A stretch of 64,000 bases of DNA from Benincasa hispida (taxonomy: Eukaryota > Streptophyta > Magnoliopsida > Cucurbitales > Cucurbitaceae), in assembly GCF_009727055.1 (NCBI RefSeq), contig NC_052355.1, positions 3,147,083-3,211,082 on the forward strand, written 5' to 3'. The notes under the pieces were generated by a model. It did no database searches. It saw only the letters and a program-made list of their open reading frames with translations, and was not told the origin of the DNA. Positions within the stretch are counted from its first letter, which is position 1, and each line of letters begins with the position of its first letter. A program made the translations under genes and the position numbers. Shown here one piece after another: positions 11,301-22,895 of the stretch.

Positions 11301-12194
11301 TCAATACTATGTTTAATGCTTTATTGAATTTCCGTCTCTTTAAATTCTGAATTATGTTTTCAATTCTTCATTTAATTCAATTTTGACTTTATGAAGTTAT
11401 TTCTTCATTTACTTCTCTGCATTTAATTCTGTCTCGTCTTTAATTCTTTGACTTTTTTGTAATCAATGCGTTGTGCTTTAAATTGTGAATGATTGAGTAA
11501 TAAAAGAAAATCTATTGCCGCAAGCCACAACACTTGCGTTGATGAAAAAGATATAATAAAAATAAAAATAATAACAAAACAATTAACAACAAGAAAGCAA
11601 GACGAAAATGGACGCATCCCAAACCGATTAGGAATGCTTTGCGTTCACCTAACTCAACTGGATTGAGTTAAGGGGTTTGTTGCGCTCGTATGTGTCCTTT
11701 GCCTATCCTTAGCCAAATGCACTATGTTGAGGTATCCTCCAGAAATGCGTTGGTTAAGGGGTGTGTTGTGGGGATATATGCGCTGTTGCCTGTCCTTTGC
11801 AAAGATACAGTTGTGTTGGTGAGCACAATGCGTTATTCTTTTTCATGAGTCCATTCAAATAAAATATTAAAGAAAAATTCGTTTGGCAATTTGGAAGAAG
11901 TCCAATCGATTCGTATCCCCAAGCAATTATGACTTGGCAGACGAAAGAACACTTTTTCTGAAATTCCATAAATGAGGGAGGTGGAACGACGCACCTGTTG
12001 AGCTACTCGAGGCCAGTCGCCACAAAAATCACGTTGGGCCCCACCACGGCCCAACCTATAAATACGACCTCATCCTTCATTGGAAACCCTTTACCTCACT
12101 TTGGCAAACCAGAAACCCTAAGCGTATTGCATCCCAAACCTTTCTTTCTCTCCAGCAGCTCAAGTTTTTACCAGACCTTTCCAAGCTCGTATCC
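11301..12194 (+). other. Non-coding spacer between gag and aORF, copy 1
   Basis: Where pol would be expected there is an AT-rich spacer of about 0.9 kb without coding signal. It contains a degenerate repeat of about 85 bp at 11640-11830 (gtgtgttg... with cctttgcctatcctt and gcactatgttgagg). The corresponding spacer of copy 2 (19561-20354 plus 22896-22997) has nearly the same length and order, including these repeats at 19860-20095. Confidence 0.6.
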
Positions 12195-15151
12195 ATGGCT
12201 GACCAAACCCCAAACCAATCCGCTTCACCTTCCACCCCTGATCAAGTAGCCATGCGAGAGGCAACATTCCTGGCTGTTAGTCACAGGCTTGCCGCCCAAG
12301 CCCAAACTGTCCCCATATTCGTTGGAATAGCTCAGAGAAATCCTTTGGCCGATAGGCCTCCTTTGTTCAAAAGAGGAGGAAGCACCGAGAGCATGCCTAT
12401 GCCAACAACTGCCATCTCCACTAAAAGCGAAGAGAAGAGACGAGATGATACGGAGGTGTTTGGCAACATCCTAAGTACCTTGGAGCAAGGAGGTGGACTG
12501 CTCGAGGCAGGGGTTGTAAACCAACCACTGTCTACGGAGGAGGAGGCGGCGGTAGTGGTAGATGAACCAGTGAAGGATGAAGTAGTGGTGGTGGGAGAAG
12601 TGGTGGTTGAAGAAGAAGAAAAGGAGAATGATGTTCTGGTCCCGGAGACTCAGGAGGCAACTGTCATTGCAGAAATTTATGACGAACCTCCAAGAAGAGA
12701 AGAAGAAGAGATCGCAGTCGAGGAGGCCAAGAAAGCGGAGGTTACATTAGTGACCCCTGACATTGCGATGGAGGAGGTTGCAGGGGATGCACGACTAGAA
12801 GAAGCCGAGAAGAAAGATAAGAAAAGAGAGAAGTAACTAGAAGAGGCTGAGAAGGAAGATAAGAAGAAGAAGAAGAAGGGAAAGAAGGTTGGAGAGGCGA
12901 AGTCTTCCATCATCGCAAGGCAAGAAAGAACAAAGAGCAAAAAGATGATGATGAAGATGAAGAAGCCAAGAAGGAGAGGAAGAAGAAGGAGAAAGAGGAG
13001 AGAAGATTGCACCGACGTGAGAAGAGGCGCCTGAGAGAAGAAGAAGAAGCAAGGCAGAGGGCTGTGAGCCCTGAGAAGGATGAAGAATCAACCTCCGTAA
13101 GGGAGAATAGGGGGGAAACGGTGCAGTTGATGGAAGCAACGCAATTGGTTATGACAGATGAAAGAGAAGAAGCAGAGGAAGCCCCCTTAATGCGGCGTCG
13201 CAAGGAGAATGCGCCGCAAGGGTCCAAAATTGACCCTCAAAGATTAATTTTGGCGTTGGAAGAGAAAGAGAGAAAAAGAAAAGAAGAGGAGGAGAAGCAA
13301 GAAAAGATGGAGAGAGGCAAGCTCATCATCACAGAGGGGGATAGAAGAAGAAGATTGGAGTTTGAGAAATGTGACACAATAATGAGCTTACCAGACTTGA
13401 AGGGATTCAGAAGCGCGAGGAGGAACAATGCCTGTTACTGGCCTCTGAGCAATTCGAAGAAGAGTTTGTGAGAGAAGAAAGAGAAGAAAAGGAAGAAGGA
13501 AGAAGAGGACAGATTGTTTTTGGAGGAGAAGAGGAGGAAGTGCGAAGCCAATAAGAAGCGCTTATATAAGAGCAAGGGCAAAGAGCTCGCCGAGCGCGAG
13601 AAAGAAGAGCAACGCAGAGAGCGGGAAAAGAGAGAACGACAAGTAGCCCGCCTTGTGTTGGCAAAAGGCAAGGCTATAGTAGAAAGCAGCGAACTCGCGA
13701 TGGTCAAGAAGCGATCATCAAAGAAAAAGAAGAACGATGATATNNNNNNNNNNNNNNNNNNNNNNNNNNNNNNNNNNNNNNNNNNNNNNNNNNNNNNNNN
13801 NNNNNNNNNNNNNNNNNNNNNNNNNNNNNNNNNNNNNNNNNNNCAAGAAGCGATCATCAAAGAAAAAGAAGAACGATGATATGTTGATCGAGATGGGCTT
13901 CTACCTTGCACCGACTACACTACCTGACCTCATCACGAGCGTAATTGTGGAGCATGGGTGGGACACATTCTACCAGTGCCCATCCATCATAGTGCCTCAG
14001 GTAATGCAAAGCTTTTACCACGGGCGCTTGCACGAAAATAGGGATGCGGTGACCTTTAACAGGGAGATAGTATCTTTCAACGCAAGAGACATCAACGAAA
14101 TTTATCAAATGAAGGACAACCCTGATGCGTCAGGGAACAAGATTATTGATGATCCCACAGAAGAGCAGATGGAGGACGTGTTGAAGTTACTAACGCAACT
14201 GGGAACGAAGTGGTCGGTCTCGCCCAAAGGCATCCGTACCTTAGAGTCCAAGTCCTTGCTGCCGGAGGGAAGGCTCTAGGTTTATTTGGTCAAGAAGCAG
14301 TTGATCCCAACAACGCACGACAGAACTGTATCAAGGGATTGGGTCATGGCCGCATACTGTATAGCTCGCGACATTCCTATCGACGTAGGGCAGTTGATCG
14401 TAAGGTAGATCAGAGTATTAATGGGGCATGTTCAGGGGCAGTACTTCTTCCTGTGGATCGTTTCAAGTCTATGCCTGTCTATAGATGTAGGCATTGATGA
14501 GGAGCCCATGCTAGAAGTCCACAGCCTCATCAACATAAAAATCTTGAGGATGCTCCTCAAAGATTCTCCACACTGCCTCGAGTTGCCAGTAAAGAGGCCT
14601 GCGATCGATTTGAATGTGCCGCTAGAACCTAGATTAAAAAGAAGACCAAGAGAGGATAAGGGAAAAGAGAAGGTCCAGAAGTTACCAATGCAAAATCCTG
14701 AACCTATGGACCCTCTTCCCTTAGTCATCCGGCCTTCAAGCCCACTGAGCCCGCCAGCGCAACCCTCTTCCCCCTTACACGAGCATTTCATAAACCTTCT
14801 TCTTGTCCCCAACTCTCATCTTTACCCAGCAACCCCACCTTCACCATTAGCATCATCACCGCGACCCACCATTCCACTGCCTTAAGTTGATGACTGACAT
14901 GGTTTGGGTGAAGGCACCTCTGCCCAACCCCAAAACGATACTGGCGAGACATCGTAGGCACAACCCTCCATCACCTTCATGGTGGCTGAGTTAGCAGAAA
15001 TGAGATCTCTCTTCTCCCAACAACAACAACTCTTCTCTCAACAACAACAACTCTTCTCTCAACAACAACACTTATTCAATCAACGATTTGAGGTAGTAAT
15101 GAAGCACATTGATGAGATTCAACGCAGTGCCACCCATCAAGAGAGGCGCTG
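12195..15151 (+). pseudogene. Retrotransposon additional ORF with PF20167-like domain, copy 1
   Basis: It starts at the ATG 12195 (MADQTPNQSASPSTP...), 213 codons to a stop at 12834. Low-complexity Glu/Lys/Arg-rich coding continues in shifted frames to about 13740. After the N gap, 13863-14500 encodes the globular part: MGFYLAPTTLPD, VEHGWDTFYQ, FYHGRLHENRDAVTFNRE, FNARDINEIYQM, KWSVSPKGIRTLES, then after a stop at 14277 LIPTTHDRTVSRDWVMAAYC and DIPIDVGQLIV. This pattern matches the plant transposon protein domain PF20167 from memory of the family. A proline-rich tail (to 14885) and a Gln-rich tail (15000-15075, 24-bp repeat units coding SQQQQLF) follow. Several stops and frameshifts make it a pseudogene. 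The function of this domain is unknown. Confidence 0.7.
13744..13843. other. 100-N assembly gap
   Basis: Exactly 100 Ns lie in the coding region of the aORF. The 39 bp before the gap (13705-13743) and the 39 bp after it (13844-13882) are identical, starting caagaagcgatcatc. The gap is therefore probably an unmerged contig overlap rather than missing DNA. Confidence 0.95.
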
Positions 15152-16030
15152 ATCAACATGCAGCGCAACATTTATAAAGTCCATATGCACTAGAGAATGA
15201 TTGCGTAGCATAATCAAGAGTACTTCAACTTTCTTATCGCATATATTCATGGTTCAATGGTGCCCCTACATCTCTGGCAGCACTTAAATTTTGAAGAAGC
15301 ACCTCCTACACCACCTCAAAATCCGCCAAATCCCCCTGCTCTTCAACCTTAATATTTACACTTTATTCCAATACGATTTTTTTTATACGGCCATTCTTTG
15401 TTTGTATTCAATTCATTTATTATTTGTAAAGTACTCAATTTCTTTGACTCTTGTACAGGCAATAGAAAATTTTGTAATGTGTTCATTTGTAATTTATTTG
15501 TATACTTTGTTAATAGTCAATACAATCAGAGTATATATTCACTCCACTTTTTACCTGTGTCTTTTTCTTTATCTTCCTTTGTCAATTTTTGTAATGTTCT
15601 AAATCTCTTATTTTTATGATCTTCATTGCGTTGCTATGATGTATTACATGTTTATACTAAGAAACATTTCCCACACTTAGTAAATTCTGACTAACACTTA
15701 GTTAATTCTTAGTTTAGCAGTTCTTTACCTTTTATCTTTCAAAGTTCTGCTCAAACCTTCTTTTTGAAATTTTCTTCTAAGTGTTTGTCTAGTCTCTCCA
15801 AACAACGCAATGAGGACCTTCCTCATCTTTAAATTTGAGGGTGGGGAAGGTCTGAGCAGATGAGATCAATATTATGCTGTATTTTAGAAAATGTGTCCAT
15901 TCTCAATTTAAAAAAAAAAAATTATGCAAAACTCCAATGTCAGCGCAAGGGAAAACCTTAAAAATATTCCCAACCTGATTAGAGTTTAGTTGTGAAAGGA
16001 GCCTGCTCGTGAGGTCAAGCATAATATCTT
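15152..16030 (+). other. Element 3' non-coding region
   Basis: Between the aORF and the 3' LTR lies AT-rich DNA with T-rich blocks (15350-15640). Two polypurine-like tracts are seen: aaatttgagggtggggaagg near 15831 and the LTR-adjacent one at 16031. ORFs here are low-complexity and not supported. Confidence 0.5.
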
Positions 16031-16042
16031 AAATTTGGGGTG
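16031..16042 (+). other. Polypurine tract next to the 3' LTR
   Basis: aaatttggggtg directly precedes the LTR start tgataaaacttg at 16043. A purine-rich tract at this point is the expected plus-strand primer of an LTR retrotransposon. Confidence 0.65.
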
Positions 16043-16252
16043 TGATAAAACTTGTAGAAATACAAGTTATTTATGCCACCTTATCTGAGAATATTGGCCA
16101 GCCAAAATTTAGTAAATATGCGCCTATTGTAATGAAAATTAGCCTAGTATTACAATAATTATAAATGTTTGCAATTACACCACTAACACCATTAAAGAGG
16201 GCACAAGCCAAATTTTTACCTCTGTTTTGCAGAGACCAAGTCACCGCTTGTA

Positions 16253-16437
16253 NNNNNNNNNNNNNNNNNNNNNNNNNNNNNNNNNNNNNNNNNNNNNNNN
16301 NNNNNNNNNNNNNNNNNNNNNNNNNNNNNNNNNNNNNNNNNNNNNNNNNNNNNNNNNNNNNNNNNNNNNNNNNNNNNNNNNNNNNNNNNNNNNNNNNNNN
16401 NNNNNNNNNNNNNNNNNNNNNNNNNNNNNNNNNNNNN
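16253..16437. other. 185-N assembly gap
   Basis: A run of Ns lies inside the LTR. Unlike the 13744 gap its flanks are not duplicated, and its length is not round, so it may be a size-estimated gap. Confidence 0.95.
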
Positions 16438-16845
16438 TAGTTGGATGTTCGTATGACAACCCGTAGGAGCAAGCCAAAACGAAAGGTGGTTTTTCAAGAA
16501 CATACGCAATTACAGAAAAAAAAAAATAAAAAAAGAAGAGACATTTAGAGACATTATTTCCTACTGATCTCTTCTCAAGGCTAGTTGAACATTTGGAAAT
16601 TGGCACTCAACCGTAGTGGAATGTCCGCCATGATACCCATAGGGATAAAGCCAGAACGAAGAAGTGTAACCATGACCAAATAGTCCCTCTAAATAAAGAA
16701 ATGACAGCAAATTTTTGCTCACCGCATATAGATCACATCAGTTGATTTTGACAAAGAAGAGATAAACATTATATTTTGGAAAACTAGAAAAGCATCTTTC
16801 AGTAGAAAGTTTGTCTATAGAAAAATAAAGTAGAAGGAAATTGCC
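16438..16845. other. Extra segment inside the 16043 LTR
   Basis: This DNA is absent from the LTRs at 6254 and 7853. It contains two related phrases, ccgtaggagcaagccaaaac near 16461 and cccatagggataaagccaga near 16636, each followed by gaa-rich text, suggesting a diverged internal duplication. No coding potential is recognised. It could be a small insertion or an LTR variant. Confidence 0.4.
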
Positions 16846-17935
16846 TCAAGGCTCACGAGAAATTGATCAACGCATCTCTGTCACACTGCGCCCGTCAATC
16901 AACAATGAAGAGACGATTACCGCAATGATGACGCAATGTGACAGTCAGTCCAGAGCTGTGTTTTAACCGCATGCGGTAATAAAAGCAACACCACATGTGA
17001 ATCCAAGATCGAAAGATGCAGTTAAGCAACGCAAAAGCGGAGGATTGAGACACGTGTACAACTAACGGTTGTGCAGAATTGATGGTCTGATTACATAACA
17101 GAAGGAATAATATCCCTCCATCTTTGGAATTACCATAACAATCAAGTGGGGACCACAAGGCCGGAGTCAAAGATCTGGACCTATAAATACCCCATTGATT
17201 TCAGAAAAAAAGTATGCTACGGGATACGGGGTAAGTGCTGCAAAACTGTTGAGAGAAAAGGCTGAGCTGAGTGCTTAAGAGAAGAAATCTGTGAAGAAGA
17301 CGAGATAAGGCCGAGAGATGACTCTCAGATCTAATCTGCCAAACACCCGATTGAAAGCTCTGTGCAAAGATCCCTACTATTGGTGGAGCAAGCCTGAGAG
17401 GGAAGCTCTTCCTACCATCAAATCCATCCTATCCGACAAGCAGATCTCCAACGAATCAGTGCCAGGACATTGGCATGTGTTTGTATCTGTTCTATCTCTT
17501 TCATCGTTGTATTTCACTGTTTCTTTATCTCTTCATTCACACCATGTATCAAATGCTTAATAGAGATATTAAATGTTTCGATAGCTTTTATTCTTAATTC
17601 CCTAATAAACAATGTGAATTAACAAAGTACTTAATCTGTGTTAAAGATTTAAAATGTGTTTAGCTAAGGCATGTTGGACGACATCTTCACCTGTGAGAGC
17701 AGAAGTGAAGATGCCATTCTGATCTATCGAGAGAAGGTCAGAAGAATGCGTTAACTAAAGCGAGAAGTACTTCCAGACATGAAAGCAACCTTGCGTTCAT
17801 TACATTAGTCTCTGTTGCACCACAAACATGTGGGAGCACGGCCGATCACTGAAAGGTGTATGCCAAAAGAAGAGCGGAACAACATTTGTAGCTTCAACGC
17901 AATTGAGAACTTGTGTTGTTTATGCTATTTGTCTT

Positions 17936-19560
17936 GATGAGTACTGGCTGTTCAACGCAGAGAGCAGTCTGACAGTTTATGAGTACTGGGACTGAACCAG
18001 AATTCGAAGCTGACCCAGAAATCGAGCCTACATTTCGTGCTAGGGCACGCCAGAACTGAGCGAGGTTGAATGAAAACAGCTGATATGGTAGATAATATGA
18101 TAATGTGGCTCTTCGCAGGAAATCAGGGCGGTATGGCCAGCGCAGGATCCAATGTTTCTTGCTACTGACCAGCAACATTCCCATGAGGGAACTATGCCGG
18201 CGCCTAATCTGTACGATTTTTCAACTGGGATTTCAAGGCCGATGGTTGAGGAGAACGCAAGAATTCGAGATCAAGCGGTCATGCTCCCAAATGATCCAAA
18301 AACGCAGGGCAAATATAGGGATCTGTAAAGGGTTGAAGACCCACACGCCCACCTGACCAACTTTGTCGAGATGTGCAACAACTTCTCAATACCTGGCATT
18401 ACCCCTGAGGGTATTAGATTATACTCTCTTCCCTTACACCTTGAGGCGATGAAGCAAGAGGTGGGCTTCACTTATGGAGCCAAACGAGATTACTTTCATG
18501 GGATCAGCTGGTTGAGCGGTACATGAAGAAGTTCTTCCCACCGACTGTCAATGTTAGGCGACGAAAGAATGTGCTGAACTTTGAACAAATAGACAATGAG
18601 ACCCTGAGCACCGTCTTGTGTGCGATTTTAGTAACTGGTGAAGAACTGCCCGCATATCGAGATACCTGATTGCGTCCTAATGGAAGACATTTCTATAATG
18701 GCCTGAACAGATCAATGCAGGCTGTTGCTGATGCTCCTACGGCGGTGGTTTTATGGATAAGACGTATACCGAGGCCAAGGTCATCCTTGACCGCATCTCA
18801 CGGAACATGGATGACTGGATTGATGATGGTTGGAGGCAGAGGCTCCGAAAGAAGAAAGAATGAATCTGCCATTGTCCCTGCGAAGACATGACAACTTTGG
18901 CTGCACAGATGATGGCAGTGACCTCTATACTCCAATCGATGGAAATCAATCAAGGAGCCATCCCCCAACAATCAGCGCAAACCGCTACGTCGGCTCAAGT
19001 GGCCGCAATCAGTTGCGTTTAATTGTGGAGGGGCTCATGTAGCAGAAATGTGCCCATTGAATAATCCAGCAAGTATGCGCCATCCAGGACAACCCCTTCA
19101 GCAACACATATAATCCTAGTTGGAGGAACCATCCTAATTTCGATTGGGGAGGGAATCCTAACCAAGGAGGGCCAAACAACCATCAGGGTGGCAATTTAAG
19201 GAATCGGGGAAACCCTCCTCCCTTTCACCATAATTCTAATCAAGGGCAACAAAGGCAATCACAACAACTAACAACCCTCATCTTTAAACACCTCTGGAAG
19301 CTCATTGGAGGCCCTGCTTAACAGTACATGGATAAAAATGACGAGTGATGCAGGCACAGGCATATTCAATTCGAAATTTGAAGATTCAAGTGGGGCAGCT
19401 GGCTTCTGAACTTAGAAATAGAGCACCTGGAACGTTGCCCAGCAACTCTGAAGCCCCCGGATCTCATGGAAAGGAGAAATGTCCCTGAAGACATTGGTAG
19501 GCAAGCTGGACCGTCTACAGAGGTGTGGATTGCGCTCATTCAAAGAAAGTCTTCTTCCGG
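17936..19560 (+). pseudogene. Athila/Tat-like gag, copy 2 (broken)
   Basis: It is collinear with the gag at 9738-11300: gagcagtctgacagtttatg near 17962, the central domain from about 18180 to 18760 (LYDFS, RWASLMEPNE-like text in shifting frames, FYNGLN at about 18690), and cttctgaacttagaaatag near 19404. Many small indels break it into short frames, so it is more decayed than copy 1. It lacks a PBS because LTR end and leader were deleted. Pol is again absent downstream. Confidence 0.75.
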
Positions 19561-20354
19561 TCCATATCTCACATCTATGTTTAAATGCTTTCTTTTACTA
19601 CTTCATTTAATTGTTTCATGACTTTATGCATTTATTCTTCAATTAACTCTCTTTGCATTATTTTCTGTGTTTTCTTTAATTCCTTTAACTTTTCTGTTAT
19701 TTAATGCGTTATTCTTTAACCTGGTGAATGATTGAGTAATGAGAAGAAATTTATTACCGCAAGTCATGGCAACTTGCGTTGATGATTTTTTTAATATATA
19801 ATAATAAAATAAAACACATTCAGTATGTATGGCGATAATGGACGCATCTTGAACCACAAGATACACTTTGTGTTCACCCAACTCTAATGCATTACGCTGA
19901 GGGGTGTGTTTGCGCGCGTGTATGTCCTTTGCCCGTCCTTAGTGGAAATGCACTATGTTGAGGTAGTGTTGCGTTGGTAGCAATACCGTGCGCCCGATCC
20001 TCCAGAAATGCATTTAGTTAAGGGGTATGTTTGTGGGGATGCATGCGTTTGGCCCGTCCTCTGCAAAGATGCATTTGCGTTGGTGAACTCATTGCGTTAA
20101 ATCTTTACCTTGCATCCATTCGAATAAAACATTAAAGATATTTCTTTTTGCAAAATTGAGAAGTCCAATCGTTTCGTATTCTAAAGAAATGATGAGTCTG
20201 CAGACGAAAGGACGTTTACTCCGAAACCTCATAAATAAAGGGAGTTCAAACGGTGGGCCTTTTGAGTGTCTCGAGGCTGCCACCGCAACAATAGCATTGG
20301 GCCCACTAAGGCCCAACCTATAAAAAGGAAACCCCCCACTATGAGCACAATTTG
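19561..20354 (+). other. Non-coding spacer after gag, copy 2
   Basis: It corresponds to 11301-12060 of copy 1. A degenerate repeat of about 85 bp at 19860-20095 combines gtgtgtttgcg, cgtccttagtgg, aaatgcactatgttgagg and gcgttggt in successive variants. No gene is present. Confidence 0.55.
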
Positions 20355-22895
20355 TGTCACACCCCGCCCCAGACCACCCTCTGAGCCTGGGAAAGGGCGT
20401 GACTGCAGCAGTTATCAACCCTTTCGTTAACACTTACTGCCTAATAACTCTTGCGGAAATAACTCTGATACCAATGAAAAAATTTAACAAATCAACTGAT
20501 TAAGTAGGCCCATTTTATTACAACAATGTATCATTTATACAACTTCAAGACTTAATTACAAATTTACAACAACAGCTGTAAGACCCTCCAGAAGTGTAGT
20601 TGTGGCACGTGGCAGACCTTGACCATAGCATCACCCTAGAACTCCTCACCTTTCGCTACCTGGGGGGGTTAAACATAAAACATGGAAAACATGAGCTATA
20701 AAGCCCAGTGAGTGATACCTTTAGATAAACAAATAACTTTGTCAACAGAAATATACTATTGGGAAAGCAATGCATAGTCAACAAGAACATTACCACAAGT
20801 TCATTATTATTTTCTAGGCAAACCACTGGACAATCCCCAGCTCGACCGTTGGTTAAAACAATCAACCCCAGCATAACCACTTGTTATCACATAATAGAAA
20901 CATCCCCAGTACTTTCACATGTATACTAAGACAATAACAATTCCTGTGGAAACTTTCTCTGTACCCTATTATCCCGCCAATGTGCATATCAACTATTTTC
21001 CCGCCAGCTATGCTTAGGTAACTTGACTATATTTCCCGCCGGTCGTCACCGACTATCATTTCCCATCGACCGAAGCCGACTATATTTTCCTGCTAAGTAC
21101 CCTTTTCAAGCATGCTAACTATATATCCTAAGTACAATTTCAGTTTCCAAAATAAACATACAAGCAATATCTCAACAAGCATAGTAATCAGATAAACATA
21201 TATCCTTGATCATGCCAATTTAACATTATCCCCTATATATATTTACCTATATATAGAAATTATATCAACAATACAACACACAATAAACACTCACCTTGGT
21301 TGGTTAGGAACTTTTTTTTCCGAAGTTCCTTAGGTTTCCTTGGTTTCCCTTTTTGAACCCATAAAATCTTGGCTCAGAACTCCTCGTGGTTTAGCCAGAA
21401 TCTTCAAAACATCAAGACTAGCGCAGCTTACCCGACAGCTCGACCCTTCTATCTTTTCCTCTTTCTCTAGCTGATTCCTTGGAGCTTCTTCTCCGGCAGC
21501 CCCACCATGAAAACTAGACTCTCATATCTTTCAGATGGCTTTAAAATCACTCCAAACGCACTAGTAAATTGAGAGAACTCCTCGTCTCAAATTGATGCTG
21601 TTTTCCAGACTTCACTGTCCAATGCGTCCTCTTTGAAACTCTATGATCAACGCATGGATTTTGGCCTCAACGCAAGGTTTGCTCAACTCTCCCACTCTTT
21701 TTAATGTATTTTTGAATTGTGATATGAAAATTAAGTCTTTTGGCCCTATTTATAGGCGTCCAAACCTTCTCCAAAGTCGAAACCTCCTACTTGGTTGCAT
21801 GTCCAAGTGTTTCCTCCTCACACCAACAACACAATTCTTTGATCAACGCAATCTAAGTGTCCTTCTTCTATATAGCCAACGCATGAGCTTCCAATCTGAT
21901 GCAACCACCTCAAATGCTTAAGGCTTAAGGCTTCCTCCCAAGAAGACACATGGTTTGATGACGTTTTCTAGGTGATCTCATCCTTTATATGCGTCTAACT
22001 CTTGAATGTTCAACGCATAGTCCACTACTCAACGCCTAGCAACCCAACTTAGCCATCGCAATCCAACTTAGCCATCGCAAGAGCCAGCCATCACCAATGC
22101 ATAGGATGGCCGCTCATCCTTGATGCATGGCTCACTAGGTATAATCACACGGCTTGCTTGGCACAAGCGCATGGTGTTTAGCATAGACGCTAGCCGATCG
22201 ACGCATGGGCGTGCTGCATAGGCTGGCCGCTCGACGCATGGGCTGGGTATATCAACGCATGCCTGGCCCGTTTGGCCGAGCTGCTCGACGCATGGCTGGG
22301 CATCTGGCCAAAGCTGCTCGATGCATGGCTGGGCATTTGGCCAAGGTTGCTCGACGCATGCCACCCTCCAGTCCTCGTGCCATCCCAATGCCTCACCCTC
22401 GGCTGCCATCCTTCAACCGCCTGCCACCTTTCAACGCATCCTTCTATTTTACTTCCTTCAGCCGCATGCCATCCACCAACAACCCTTCCAACGTATCAAC
22501 ATAACCCTTCCAATGCATTGGTTCCTTCCAATGCATCCCACACAACCATCTTCCTTCACCAACGCATACCACCACCAACGCATCCCTTCAACTTTCTTCC
22601 AACGCATCCCTTGAGTCTAATGCATTGGTCTAACCTCCAAGGCATTCGTTACTCCCACTTTAAATTCTTCTTTTGCTCAAGTAATCTTTCCAAGATCTTA
22701 TGGCCAATACATAGCATTGCCTAGTCCAACACTTAGTCAATTTTTCATCAATTTAAGCTTAACTCAAAACTACTCAAGGAAAATCTATTCAACACCTAGA
22801 AATTTTCCTTCGCTTCAACATAGGATTTAACTTTTACTTAGTTAATTTCCTTAACCACCTGCTTAAGTAGGAATAATGGAAATCCGGGTTTCACA
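20355..22895 (-). repeat. Solo LTR (about 2.5 kb) inserted in aORF copy 2 leader
   Basis: Bounded by tgtcacaccccgccccag at 20355 and gggtttcaca at 22895. Flanking 5-mers atttg (20350-20354) and ctttg (22896-22900) match at 4 of 5 positions, consistent with an old 5-bp target-site duplication. The two sides rejoin the sequence order seen in copy 1 (12060-12195). Orientation is inferred as minus from analogy with the LTR at 1004-3518, which has a similar phrase (acccagtgagt versus actcagtaagt). No internal region is present, so it is a solo LTR. Confidence 0.7.
22262..22362. repeat. Minisatellite, about 36-bp units
   Basis: Three near-identical units containing gctcgacgcatggctgggca then tctggccaaagct. 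The wider region 21600-22620 is dotted with aacgcatg and cgacgcatg words. It lies inside the solo LTR. ORFs over it are repeat artefacts. Confidence 0.7.

Larger units (their letters stand above)
16043..17935 (+). repeat. Athila/Tat-like Ty3/gypsy LTR, copy with gap and 3' truncation
   Basis: It starts tgataaaacttgtagaaat after a polypurine tract, so it is the 3' LTR of the 7853 element. Compared with that LTR it carries an extra segment of roughly 590 bp (about 16253-16845, including 185 Ns) and stops at about 17935, lacking the last part. Directly after this, gag of a second internal region begins. The missing stretch corresponds to 9201-9722 of copy 1, that is the LTR end, PBS and leader start. 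Confidence 0.75.

Noticed and set aside
12677..13911. Long Ser/Leu/Phe-rich ORFs on the minus strand opposite the aORF
   Set aside because: They are the complement of Glu/Lys codon runs and contain no recognisable domain. Those crossing the N gap are artefacts.
15291..15619. Hydrophobic ORFs that could suggest membrane segments
   Set aside because: T-rich non-coding 3' region of a retroelement; two overlapping frames give similar hydrophobic text, as expected from composition.
16071..16606. ORFs consisting mainly of X residues
   Set aside because: They are produced by translating the 185-N gap.
22068..22724. ORFs on both strands with HASS, GHLAKAAR or AFGQ repeats
   Set aside because: Every frame is open only because of the 36-bp minisatellite; no domain is present.
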